Assembly: GCF_014201715.1 (NCBI RefSeq)
Contig: NZ_JACHFD010000004.1
Span: 124,001 to 188,000, forward strand
Reading direction: 5' to 3'
Source of the DNA: Haloferula luteola
Lineage (GTDB): Bacteria > Verrucomicrobiota > Verrucomicrobiia > Verrucomicrobiales > Akkermansiaceae
DNA: 64,000 nt
In this document: positions 34,801-42,571 of the stretch, piece after piece
Layout: each line of letters opens with the position of its first letter
How positions within the stretch are numbered: the first letter of the stretch is position 1
Notes under the pieces: model-generated
What the model was told of the DNA's origin: nothing
The model's input: only the letters and a program-made list of their open reading frames with translations
Databases searched by the model: none
Position numbers and translations under genes: made by a program

Positions 34801-36240
34801 TCAGTCGAGGGCGGAGGGATACTTGGGAGCCAGGCCATGGATTTGGCAGAGCTCGTTGATTTCCTGTTTCAGTTCGAGAACGCGTTCTTCGCGGTTCATC
34901 ATGACCCGGTTGAGGCGTTCCAGCTCGGAGAGCGTGTTGCGGACGCGTTCTTCGGCCTTCTTCATTTCGGTGAGATTGGTGGCGAGGCCGAGGAACCCGG
35001 TGATTTGCTGATCGTCGGTCAGAGCCGTGACGGAGAGCAACACCGGGATGCGGACGCCGTCCTTGCGGATGTAGGTCCATTCGCGTTGGTCGATGCGACC
35101 CCGGCGGGCCTTGGCGACGAAGGTTTCGAAGCCGGGTTCCACCGGGAATCCGAGTTCGTGGCTGAGCTGCCGGGAATACTCGGCGACTTCATCGGGATCA
35201 TGGAAAACGCCCGGTGTGACGAGGCCGATGAGTTCGGAAGCGGTGTAGCCCAGGAGTCGTTCGGCGGCGGGGTTGAAAAGGCGGATGATGCCGGTGGTGT
35301 CGGCGGCGATGATGGCGTAGCCGGCACTCTGCAGCATGGCGTGCTGAAGGGCGGCCGTTTCCCGCAGTTGGCGTTCACTTTCCCGTTGGGAGGTGATGTC
35401 GCTTTCGATCGCCATGAAGTTGATCAGGCGTCCGTCCTCGTCGTGGATGGGTTGGATTTCGAGATCGACCCAGTATTTCCGACCGTTTTTCGAATAGTTG
35501 AGAATCTGAGCGGTGACCGGTTCGGCGTGGATCAGCTTGTTGTGAATGAGGGCGATGGTTTCCGGGTCGGTATCAGGGCCTTGGAGGAAAGATCCGGGGC
35601 GCTTTTTGATCACTTCATCCAGTTTCCAGCCGGTGATGCGGGTGAAGCCATCGTTGACCCATTCGATGCGTCCTTCGGCATCGGTGACGACGACAGCGTT
35701 GTCGGTTCGAGCGGCAACGAGTGCCAGCTTGCGAGCTTCGGCCTGCTGGGCGTGCATGCGAGCGCGCTGTTCGGTGAGCGAGTCGGCGAGCTTCTTCAGG
35801 TCATCGATGGAAATGCGGTAGGAGAGGACCATTTGGAGGAGGTCCATGGTCTGATCATGCGGCGCAAAGTCGTCGATCGAGAGTCCCAGGCGGGCGATGT
35901 CCTCGATATTGGAGATCCAGGGGGAGGCCAGCATGAGAAAGCTGGCGGGTTCGTGGAGTTCGAGAATCTGCCCCCGCAGTTTGAGGCCGAGCGCAGGGAT
36001 CTCGAAGAGGTAGACGACCGAGGGACCGCCCTGAAATCGGGAGATTTCCCAAGAGCCAGCCGGACTGACCAAGCGGAACAGTTCGGCCATGGGTTGGCCG
36101 AGTTGAGCGTCGGGAAAGATTTTGGTGAGGCTGGGGCCGAGCGCCCGCAGTGTCATGTCCGCATTCCAGTGGAAGTAGAACGGAAACACCTCTGGAAGAA
36201 AGGTGCCTGGGAGCAAGGGAAGTGTTGAGGGTTCCTTCAT
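34801..36240 (-). CDS. HNOBA-PAS-PAS signalling protein
   Basis: 479 residues. Residues 10-160 match the HNOBA domain known from soluble guanylate cyclase: FPFYFHWNADMTLRALGPSL, then LKLRGQILELHEPASFLMLASPWISNIEDIARLGLSIDDFAPHD. A coiled coil follows, and then two PAS domains (VVVTDAEGRIEWVNDGFTRITG with PGSFLQGPDTD, and IIAADTTGIIRLFNPAAERLLGYT). The first PAS resembles LOV/PYP-like PAS domains, but GSFLQGPDTD lacks the flavin-binding Cys. A C-terminal coiled coil ends the protein and no kinase or cyclase is attached. HNOBA partners H-NOX proteins, and the H-NOX gene overlaps this one by 4 bases. The protein should relay the H-NOX state to FIST or the kinase. Confidence 0.9.
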   Translation of the reverse strand: MKEPSTLPLLPGTFLPEVFPFYFHWNADMTLRALGPSLTKIFPDAQLGQPMAELFRLVSPAGSWEISRFQGGPSVVYLFEIPALGLKLRGQILELHEPASFLMLASPWISNIEDIARLGLSIDDFAPHDQTMDLLQMVLSYRISIDDLKKLADSLTEQRARMHAQQAEARKLALVAARTDNAVVVTDAEGRIEWVNDGFTRITGWKLDEVIKKRPGSFLQGPDTDPETIALIHNKLIHAEPVTAQILNYSKNGRKYWVDLEIQPIHDEDGRLINFMAIESDITSQRESERQLRETAALQHAMLQSAGYAIIAADTTGIIRLFNPAAERLLGYTASELIGLVTPGVFHDPDEVAEYSRQLSHELGFPVEPGFETFVAKARRGRIDQREWTYIRKDGVRIPVLLSVTALTDDQQITGFLGLATNLTEMKKAEERVRNTLSELERLNRVMMNREERVLELKQEINELCQIHGLAPKYPSALD

Positions 36241-36791
36241 GCAGCATCAGGCCACGAGATTTCGAGGACGTCATGATCGGCGCCATCGCTCTTGAGTTCG
36301 AGTGGCTGGACTTCGCAGGGCGAGCCATAGAACTTGGCCACCCCGGTGACGATGCCGATGATGAAATCGGTGAGGCCGTGCCGGGGGGTGATGTAGTGGA
36401 GTTTTCCCTGGTTTTTCCCCGTCGGCTCGAATTCGAACCGGGGCGCATCAAGGTTGGGGAACATCATCGATGCCCGAGTATGGAGGTTGGGTAGGTGGAT
36501 GAGAAATGACTCCAGGGTCGTGCCGCAGGCGGTGATCAACGCGCCATAGGGCCCGGAGGCTGTATCGAGGGCCCAGAATTCGCCAAACATGCGGAGCATC
36601 TCCGTGCGGGGGATGCCGAGCTCTTCGACCGAGGCCGAAACGAGGTCATAGGTCATCTCATCCGGATAGCTTTCGTTGAGGATAAAGATCTCCACCTCGA
36701 TGCCCGCCCGTTGTTTGATGTGGTGCCAGGCGTCGTCGCCAAAGCGGGTGGTGATGAGGTCGCGAATCGCTCGGTTGACGAGTCCGTACAT
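36237..36791 (-). CDS. H-NOX heme-nitric oxide/oxygen sensor
   Basis: 184 residues, the normal family length. MYGLVNRAIRDLITTRFGDDAW is the typical N-terminus. His104 in NLHTRASMMFP is the proximal heme ligand, and Pro118 follows in the APRFE stretch. The heme-propionate motif Y-x-S-x-R appears as Tyr133-Ile-Thr135-Pro-Arg137, that is with Thr in place of Ser. The distal pocket cannot be judged reliably, so NO-only versus O2 binding is open. It is the first gene of the sensory operon, with ATGA overlap to the HNOBA gene and a long structured leader upstream. In bacteria H-NOX often governs biofilm or kinase activity. Confidence 0.95.
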   Translation of the reverse strand: MYGLVNRAIRDLITTRFGDDAWHHIKQRAGIEVEIFILNESYPDEMTYDLVSASVEELGIPRTEMLRMFGEFWALDTASGPYGALITACGTTLESFLIHLPNLHTRASMMFPNLDAPRFEFEPTGKNQGKLHYITPRHGLTDFIIGIVTGVAKFYGSPCEVQPLELKSDGADHDVLEISWPDAA

Positions 36792-37137
36792 GGTTGCTGC
36801 GTATTATCTGGGTGACTGAGGCATGTCAGCAGCATTCCCGGAAAGGGGGACCCCAGGAACGATTGACCGCTCCGGCCGGGATTCCGATCCCGGCGGAGTG
36901 GGGTGTTCTCCGCCGGTCCAGACCCTGTGAGCAGGGTTCCCGACCGGTGCGGCTCCCCCGAGAGGAGGACCGTCTTCACACGGGTGACACCCCGAGGGAG
37001 AAAGCCGTGGACCGGGGGAGATCCGCGACGATTTCTCCGTAGGGAGTGACAGGTTGAGTTTCGCCTGTCTTTGAGAAAGAACCATTCTCGCAATTGGGGG
37101 GTGCCCATCGCGGTGCCAAAATCGGAGAAATCTGGTT
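36792..37137 (-). ncRNA. Candidate structured leader RNA upstream of the H-NOX operon (346 bases without a gene)
   Basis: No believable coding frame. Several strong stems are seen. A 12-pair stem with one bulge (36870-36882 with 36887-36898) competes with GGCGGAG (36892-36898) pairing to CTCCGCC (36908-36914). A nested stem is CCGGTC/GACCGG (36913-36918, 36942-36947) around ACCCTG/CAGGGT (36922-36927, 36932-36937). GACAGG/CCTGTC (37048-37053, 37064-37069) forms another, and a long-range 10-bp stem (37030-37039 with 37123-37132) encloses it. The alternative pairings suggest an attenuator or riboswitch-like leader read on the minus strand. I could not match it to GEMM, cobalamin, MoCo, ydaO, SRP, RNase P or tmRNA consensus patterns. 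Confidence 0.45.
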
Positions 37138-38553
37138 TCATGGCAGGGCGGGGCGGTGGGAACCCGCATGGCGGGCGATGGCTTCGAAAAGGGCTTGGGA
37201 GTCCTCGCTGAACCGGGATGGGCTGAGTTGATCACGACGGGCGGAAGCGATCAGGTGAATGCCCGGGCTGCGGAAGGGGACGAGGGTGGCCTTGAGGTAG
37301 CTGCGGTAGTCATGCAGGCTGCCATCGGGCAGGAGAAACGATTCGGCGAGCCACAGGTCATCATCGGCATACAGACCCTGCAGACCTTCGACAGGTTCGA
37401 GCTTGCGACCGCGATAGCTCATGCAGACCGGCAGGGTGTGATGGCGGCCGGAGCCACTCGGAGCGAACCAGGACAGGGAGATGTACGGGGATTGCCGTGG
37501 TAGCCGGATGTTCCAGGTGCCAGCTTCCATCGGCTGGGCCATGACGCCAGCAGGTGGCTGGATGCCACTCTGCATGGCAGGCCCCAAGGTGGAGGCGACA
37601 AAGGGAACGAGAAACAGGATGACGAGAACGGCTGCCCGCGTCGTACTGAATTTCTCCGAAGATGAGTCAGGAGCATGGTCGGTCTTCCGCCACTGAAAAT
37701 AGAGCAATATGGCCATGATGACCAGGAGGCCACCGATCAGCCATGGCACGGTCATGGAAACGAGAGGTACCGTACCGGGGAGCAGGAGGAAGGTGGCCAG
37801 CAAGCCACGGGTGCGAGGCAAGAACCACGGGCAGGCGAGCAGCCAGGGCAGCCAGAGGGATTCGAGACCGGAACTGACGATGACGGGGGCGCCGATCAGC
37901 CACAGCACGCCCAGGATGCGTTCTCCCGTATTTTGGAGCCGGTGGAAGTGCTGGGAGCCGAGGAGGATGAGAGTGCAGGCGGTGACCAACACGCCGCCGG
38001 GGGCCGAGGCTTGAGGGGCGGCCAGTGAAAGCGCGGCCGCGGGGAGCATCATGCCGACCAGCCATGGGCCGACTTTGCGTTGTCCACGGGGGACGAATAG
38101 GAAGAGCAGGGGCAGGAGCCAGAGGAAGCCGATGAAGTAGTGGGTCTGCGGGCTTTCGACTGCGGGGTAGAAGACTTCCCGCCAGCCAATGATGGTCAGG
38201 ACCCGCGCGATATTGGCGACCACGGCAGCGGGCAGCGCGGCGACCATGCGGATCCAGAATTTTCGGGATACGGGTTCAAAGCGGCTTCCCCACAGGATCA
38301 GCCCCCAGAGGACCAGAAGGACGTCAAAACCCGCGCAGTCGCGCGACCAGGGCACAAGCAGGCGTCCGACGTGGAGAAAGCCTCCATCATCCGACACGGT
38401 GCCCCCGAACAAGCGGGTGACGGCGAGCACGGCGGGCCGGGTGAGCCAGGACAAGGCATCCGAAGTGCGGGTGGTTTGCAGCAGCACAAACACCAACACG
38501 CCGGCGATGACCGTGCGAATCAGGGGGAGCTTTGCTGGATGTTCTGGATCCAT
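37138..38553 (-). CDS. Divergent exosortase with a C-terminal EpsI-like extracytoplasmic part
   Basis: 471 residues from ATG 38553. The exosortase/archaeosortase triad can be placed at Cys73 (SRDCAGFDVLL), Arg117 (ANIARVLTI) and His138 (THYFIGFLWLLPL), each at the edge of a transmembrane helix as in the family. The helices continue to about residue 300. The C-terminal 130 residues are soluble and include HHTLPVCMSYRG, which recalls the H-x-P-x-x-C region of EpsI/DUF3485 proteins often fused to or beside exosortases. It should cleave and transfer a C-terminal sorting signal. The preceding two genes are a lipoprotein and a likely substrate, so the enzyme seems dedicated to them. It overlaps the lipoprotein gene by 34 bases. 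Confidence 0.85.
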   Translation of the reverse strand: MDPEHPAKLPLIRTVIAGVLVFVLLQTTRTSDALSWLTRPAVLAVTRLFGGTVSDDGGFLHVGRLLVPWSRDCAGFDVLLVLWGLILWGSRFEPVSRKFWIRMVAALPAAVVANIARVLTIIGWREVFYPAVESPQTHYFIGFLWLLPLLFLFVPRGQRKVGPWLVGMMLPAAALSLAAPQASAPGGVLVTACTLILLGSQHFHRLQNTGERILGVLWLIGAPVIVSSGLESLWLPWLLACPWFLPRTRGLLATFLLLPGTVPLVSMTVPWLIGGLLVIMAILLYFQWRKTDHAPDSSSEKFSTTRAAVLVILFLVPFVASTLGPAMQSGIQPPAGVMAQPMEAGTWNIRLPRQSPYISLSWFAPSGSGRHHTLPVCMSYRGRKLEPVEGLQGLYADDDLWLAESFLLPDGSLHDYRSYLKATLVPFRSPGIHLIASARRDQLSPSRFSEDSQALFEAIARHAGSHRPALP

Positions 38554-39554
38554 GTTTCGGTTTCGGAGCCGGGCTTGCGGCGGAGGAGTTCTTCGGCCCA
38601 ACGAGAGGCGAGGTCTTTCTCCCCGGTGCGGGTGGAGGCGAGGAAGGCGAGCAGGACGGTTTCGTCCGTGGCGGTGGCCGTATCGAGGTTCCGGGTTTGT
38701 GCGACGACGTCTTCAAACCGATCGGAGGCAAAGGCCTGACGGAGATCGAGTTGACGGCGCGCGCCTTCGACAGCGGCCCTGGCGACGACGGGGTCGGACT
38801 TGAGGAGTTCGGTGACCTGTTCCTTATCGGGTTCGGCGGGAGCTTGAAGGAGCTGGAGGAAATCGGCCTGCAGGGCTTTCGGAATCCGGCCGCCTTTGAG
38901 GGCTCCGGCGACCATCCGTGTCACCTCACTGGTCAGCGGTTGGTAGAGCTTCATGACGCGCAATTGCTCAAGCTCATGAGGGGTCCATTGGGCGGGATCG
39001 CTCTTGAGGTAGGCGCTGAGGGCGCGATTGAAGGCTCCGTGGCCACCATGCCAACGGGCAGTGACCAGAGGGCTGGTCTTGTTGTCGGTGACGGCGGCGG
39101 TGAGGGGCTCGGTGTAGCGGTTGGCATCCTTCGCCGTGGATTCGGCGACGCGCCACGGAGCATAGAGGAAATCGGGAGGAAAATCCTCCAATGGGATCGC
39201 CGCCCACTCGTTGGAAGCTTCTTCAGGGTGGTTGGAGGACAGCTCCAGCAAGCCGCGCAGGTAGCGGCAGGGAGAGGCTTCACTCCCGTCGCTGGCCGCC
39301 ATGACCTCGGAGATCAGGCCGAGACTGAGGGTCGTTTCCGCGGTGGGCGCGATGTCCTGCCAGAGCATGGTCTCCAGGCGCTGGCGATCGACGCCACCGG
39401 AGGCGGAGGCAATGACGACCGAAGTGCCGGGCAGGGGGGATTCGACCTGCTCGGGCACTTTCCGGGAGCATCCGGAACAGAATAGCAAGGCACCGGCCAC
39501 CAGAGCGGTCGGTGCTTGCAAGGTGAAGGTTATCCCCCGTCGGGTATCAGGCAT
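38520..39554 (-). CDS. Predicted lipoprotein of unknown function, exosortase-associated
   Basis: 344 residues from ATG 39554, which overlaps the upstream gene by 8 bases; the longer frame upstream is a Pro-rich shadow. The start has a hydrophobic stretch and a lipobox-like LFCSG-Cys. The rest is helical and repeats Ala/Leu/Glu patterns of the TPR/SEL kind (for example LRGLLELSSNHPEEASNEW, then SRWAEELLRRKPGSE). No enzyme motif is visible. Its place between a sorting-signal protein and an exosortase suggests a role in substrate handling. I do not recognise the family. Confidence 0.75.
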   Translation of the reverse strand: MPDTRRGITFTLQAPTALVAGALLFCSGCSRKVPEQVESPLPGTSVVIASASGGVDRQRLETMLWQDIAPTAETTLSLGLISEVMAASDGSEASPCRYLRGLLELSSNHPEEASNEWAAIPLEDFPPDFLYAPWRVAESTAKDANRYTEPLTAAVTDNKTSPLVTARWHGGHGAFNRALSAYLKSDPAQWTPHELEQLRVMKLYQPLTSEVTRMVAGALKGGRIPKALQADFLQLLQAPAEPDKEQVTELLKSDPVVARAAVEGARRQLDLRQAFASDRFEDVVAQTRNLDTATATDETVLLAFLASTRTGEKDLASRWAEELLRRKPGSETETWIQNIQQSSP

Positions 39555-40383
39555 GAGACTTGCGCGGCTTGAGAAACGCCAGCCCTCCGAGGGCGGCGGC
39601 AAACAGCCAGGGTGGTGCAGGTGCAGCGGGGGGAGAGGTGATGGGGGCCGGTGCGCCAGCTTCAGGCGCGGGTGAGGTCCCGGCCGTGGCGGCAGCGATC
39701 GCTTCGCCCACCGAGCGGGTGGTGGCGAAGTTGATGTCGGATGGAGCGGCGGAGACACCGATGTTGGCGTCATCGATCTGGGCGGCATCCGCGGCGCTGA
39801 GCAGAGCGAAATCTTCGAAACCGCCGGAGAAGTCGAAGAACGATTCGTTGCCGGTGGCGTTCTTGGTCGGGGTATCGAGCAAGGTGATCTGCAGGTTGGC
39901 GGAAAGAATTTCACCGGTGAAGGTGACGTTTTCCAGCCACATCACGTCGTCGAAGGTGCCGAGGTTGGCATTGCCGGTGATGTTGCTGCTGCCCGCTTGG
40001 CCAAAGAGCGTGTAGTAGTCGCTGCTCACCGAGCTGCCGTTTTCACGAAGCTGGGCGGTCGTGTTGGTGAAGAAGTCACTGAAGGTGAAATCGCCAGCGG
40101 TGGTGGTGATGGAGAGTTGCACCTGCTTGATGGCGACACCGAGGGAGTCGCGGCTTTCATTGCCGGAATTGCTCTCGTTCACATCCGCACCGAGCAGGAG
40201 CAAGCCGCCGGTTTGGGTGAAATAGCTGGTGAGGGCGGAACCGCTGATGTCTTTCAGCAGATTGATCACGCCGTCGCCCCGATAGATGGCATCGGTGAGG
40301 GCGCGTGAGGTGACATCCTGAGCCGAAGCTGCCGTGAGGAGTCCGGCAAAGACGGTTGCGAGGAGACGAGGGAACGTTTGCAA
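39547..40383 (-). CDS. Exported protein with a non-canonical exosortase sorting signal
   Basis: 278 residues. The signal peptide is MQTFPRLLATVFAGLLTAASAQD. The mature part is rich in Thr/Ser/Asn/Gly with several N-x-S/T sites and no known domain. A Pro/Ala-rich linker (about 235-255) leads to a C-terminal tripartite tail: PAPPWL, a hydrophobic helix (FAAALGGLAFL) and a KPRK basic end. This is like PEP-CTERM but with PPW in place of PEP. As the first gene of a three-gene cassette with an exosortase it is the obvious substrate. Upstream repeats at 40405-40504 may regulate it. Confidence 0.8.
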   Translation of the reverse strand: MQTFPRLLATVFAGLLTAASAQDVTSRALTDAIYRGDGVINLLKDISGSALTSYFTQTGGLLLLGADVNESNSGNESRDSLGVAIKQVQLSITTTAGDFTFSDFFTNTTAQLRENGSSVSSDYYTLFGQAGSSNITGNANLGTFDDVMWLENVTFTGEILSANLQITLLDTPTKNATGNESFFDFSGGFEDFALLSAADAAQIDDANIGVSAAPSDINFATTRSVGEAIAAATAGTSPAPEAGAPAPITSPPAAPAPPWLFAAALGGLAFLKPRKSHA

Positions 40384-40404
40384 GGGTGGGGTGTGGGTGA
40401 TGAT

Positions 40405-40504
40405 GGAACCTTTGGGGCGTCACGGAAATCGTGACAGGAACCTTGGGGTGACGGGAGGAAGCATACCCGTTATGAGGGATTCGCAATCCCCGCAATTGCG
40501 GGGA
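40405..40504. promoter_or_regulatory. Regulatory region with direct and inverted repeats before the exosortase cassette
   Basis: Seen directly: GTCACG/CGTGAC inverted repeat (40419-40424, 40430-40435); two imperfect direct copies of GGAACCTTTGGGG...ACGG (40405-40425 and 40438-40455); and the palindrome TCCCCGCAATTGCGGGGA (40487-40504), just after the NarL-type regulator stop. The palindrome may end that transcript or serve as an operator. No certain promoter hexamers were identified. Confidence 0.5.
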
Positions 40505-40510
40505 ATCGGA

Positions 40511-41248
40511 TCAACCGCCAGTGGCGTCGAGGAAGCGGATGACGGCCTCGGTCCGGCTGCGAACATGGAGCTTCTGATAGATGCGTTTCAGGTAATCGCG
40601 GATCGTTTCATAGCTGAGATTGGTTTCGGCGGCGACTTCCTTGGGGGCCATGCCTGTCGCCAGGTATTCGAGGATTTCCCGTTCGCGCGGGGCGAGGGAC
40701 GGTAGCGGTTCACTGGTCTTCGGTTGGCTGGGCGCTTTCTGGAATGCCCGGATGACCAGGCCCGCAATTTCCGGGCTGAGCGGAGAGCCCCCGCGATGGG
40801 CGGCATGGATGCTGTCGCCCAGAGACTGCATGGCACTTTCCTTGAGGAGGTAGCCGTTGGCCCCGGCGCGGATCGCTTCGAAAACCCGCTCCGGATCATC
40901 GTGTACGGTGAGCACCATAAATGCGGTGCACGGGAGGGCGAGAGAGAGCTTGCGGATCAGGTCGGCACCGGACATGCCGGGTAGCTCAAGGTCGACGATG
41001 ACCACATCCGGGCGCAACGTGACGGCCTGAGCGAGGGCGGACTCCGCATCCTGCCAGGATGCGCACAGTTCCATGTCCGTCCGGGCACCGACGAGTTTTT
41101 CGAGAACGGCGCGTGCCACTCGATCATCTTCAATCACTGCCACCCGGAGGCGGGGAGGTTCATGGTCAGGATTGCTGTGCTTTTTGGAAATCTCGCCTTT
41201 CAAAACGCAAGAAAGTTTGCTGTTAAGTGGCTTCTTACAAAACTTCAT
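40511..41248 (-). CDS. NarL/FixJ-type response regulator
   Basis: About 245 residues from ATG 41248. TTG 41203 is an alternative, and the real start is unsettled because the divergent gene begins only 12 bases away. The receiver has VAVIEDDRVA, phospho-acceptor Asp in VVIVDLELPGMSG, Thr in FMVLTVHD and Lys in GYLLKES. The LuxR HTH follows: LAPREREILEYLATGMAPKEVAAETNLSYETIRDYLKRIYQKL. It should bind DNA when phosphorylated. No kinase is next to it; the hybrid kinase of the H-NOX operon is a candidate. The repeats just downstream (40405-40504), which front the exosortase cassette, could be binding sites. Confidence 0.9.
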   Translation of the reverse strand: MKFCKKPLNSKLSCVLKGEISKKHSNPDHEPPRLRVAVIEDDRVARAVLEKLVGARTDMELCASWQDAESALAQAVTLRPDVVIVDLELPGMSGADLIRKLSLALPCTAFMVLTVHDDPERVFEAIRAGANGYLLKESAMQSLGDSIHAAHRGGSPLSPEIAGLVIRAFQKAPSQPKTSEPLPSLAPREREILEYLATGMAPKEVAAETNLSYETIRDYLKRIYQKLHVRSRTEAVIRFLDATGG

Positions 41249-41260
41249 CTTTGCTGTCGA

Positions 41261-42571
41261 ATGTCCGTTTCCACAATTCACGTAATGGACCCGGCGTCGG
41301 CTTCCACCCGGCCTTGGTCCGACCGGCTTCCTCCTCCCATTGTGATGATGGGAGTGCCTTTCGATCAGTTGAATACGGCGCAGGCGTTGGAGGTGGCGGA
41401 GGAGATGATTCAAAGCCGCAGGCCGCATTTGTTGGCGACGGCGAATGTCGACTTTCTTGCTCAAGTGCAAGAGGATGAGGATCTTCAGCAGATCTTGGTC
41501 GATGCGGACCTCATTTTCTGCGATGGGACGCCCTTGGTGTGGATGTCGAAATGGCTTGGCGATCCCTTGCCGGAGCGCTTGGCAGGGAGCGACATGGTGC
41601 CCTTGCTACTGGATCTGGCGCAGGAAAAAGGCCATCGAGTGTTTTTCCTGGGCGGGCGCGATGAGGTGGTGGCCGTAGCAGAGGAAAAGCTCTTGGAGCG
41701 TTGGCCGCGGTTGCAGATTGCAGGCATGTACTCGCCCCCCTTCGCGCCACTGGAGAAGATGGATCACGACGGGATTTGTAGGAAGATCCAGGAGGCGAGG
41801 GCGGATTTGCTGTTTGTCTCGTTTGGCTGCCCGAAGCAGGAGAAGTGGCTTTCGATGAACTACCGCCGAGCTGGAGTCCCGGTGACGATGGGGGTGGGCG
41901 CAACGATTGATTTTATTGCCGGGGCGGTGAAACGGGCTCCGGTGTGGATGCGGAAGGCAGGGTTGGAATGGTTTTACCGGGTTCTGCAGGAGCCGCGGCG
42001 GCTCGCAGGCCGCTATTGGCGGGACATTCGCGTGGTGATGCCAGGTTTGACTCGGCAATGGATTCGGATGCGTTCCGGATCGGAGAAGGCAGGTGCACTG
42101 TTGGTGCCTTCGGCCCCGCGTGAGGAATCTCCTGCGGCTGCGGCCGCGCCGTTGGCCCCGATCGTCGAGGGGGTCTCCGAGGTCCCCGTGAAAACGGATG
42201 AGGTTTCGGCTATGGCAAGCGCCCCGACCGAGTCGGCGACATCAGTGCCGCCGGTGGTTGTCGAAGGAAAGGCCCGAGTGGTGCGATTGCCCGAGCGGCT
42301 GGATGCGCTGGCGGCACGCGACGCTTCATTGTGGCCGGAGGGAGAACTGGCCTCGCTGGTTCTCGATGCCTCGCGGACGACGTTCCTGGATAGCACCGGA
42401 ACCGGGAAGTTGGTCCGCTTTGCTCGCACGGCCCGTGAAAAGGGAGGGAAGTGCATTTTGGCGGAAGCCAATGAGTCGATGCTGGGGACTTTGCAATTGA
42501 TGCGTTTGCGCAGCTTGTTTGTGGAAGCGCCCTCCGTGAAGGAGGCTTTGGCGATGGTGGAAGGGTCATGA
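41261..42571 (+). CDS. WecG/TagA-type glycosyltransferase fused to a C-terminal STAS domain
   Basis: 436 residues from ATG 41261 (ATG 41285 possible). The GT26 domain spans about residues 25-265: MGVPFDQLNTAQAL, TANVDFLAQVQED, LIFCDGTPLVWMSKWLG, then FVSFGCPKQEKW and MGVGATIDFIAGAVKRAP. An Ala/Pro/Glu linker follows (about 275-335). The last 100 residues form a STAS domain with LDASRTTFLDSTGTGKLVRFAR, where Ser/Thr after Asp is in the regulatory phosphorylation position. GT26 enzymes add ManNAc or a similar sugar to the lipid-linked primer. The STAS part suggests control by the partner-switching phosphatase encoded at 26919. It overlaps the next transferase gene by ATGA. Confidence 0.92.
   Translation: MSVSTIHVMDPASASTRPWSDRLPPPIVMMGVPFDQLNTAQALEVAEEMIQSRRPHLLATANVDFLAQVQEDEDLQQILVDADLIFCDGTPLVWMSKWLGDPLPERLAGSDMVPLLLDLAQEKGHRVFFLGGRDEVVAVAEEKLLERWPRLQIAGMYSPPFAPLEKMDHDGICRKIQEARADLLFVSFGCPKQEKWLSMNYRRAGVPVTMGVGATIDFIAGAVKRAPVWMRKAGLEWFYRVLQEPRRLAGRYWRDIRVVMPGLTRQWIRMRSGSEKAGALLVPSAPREESPAAAAAPLAPIVEGVSEVPVKTDEVSAMASAPTESATSVPPVVVEGKARVVRLPERLDALAARDASLWPEGELASLVLDASRTTFLDSTGTGKLVRFARTAREKGGKCILAEANESMLGTLQLMRLRSLFVEAPSVKEALAMVEGS

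Noticed and set aside
34837-36228. Plus-strand frame of 463 codons opposite the HNOBA-PAS gene
   Set aside because: Shadow frame; the minus strand has clear HNOBA and PAS motifs.
36792-37137. Known riboswitch or housekeeping RNA (c-di-GMP, cobalamin, MoCo, c-di-AMP, RNase P, SRP, tmRNA)
   Set aside because: I looked for their conserved core strings on both strands and did not find them; left as an unnamed structured leader.
36804-37235. Minus-strand frames in the gap before the H-NOX gene
   Set aside because: Arg/Pro/Ser-rich composition, no ribosome binding site, and they cross strong hairpins; treated as non-coding.
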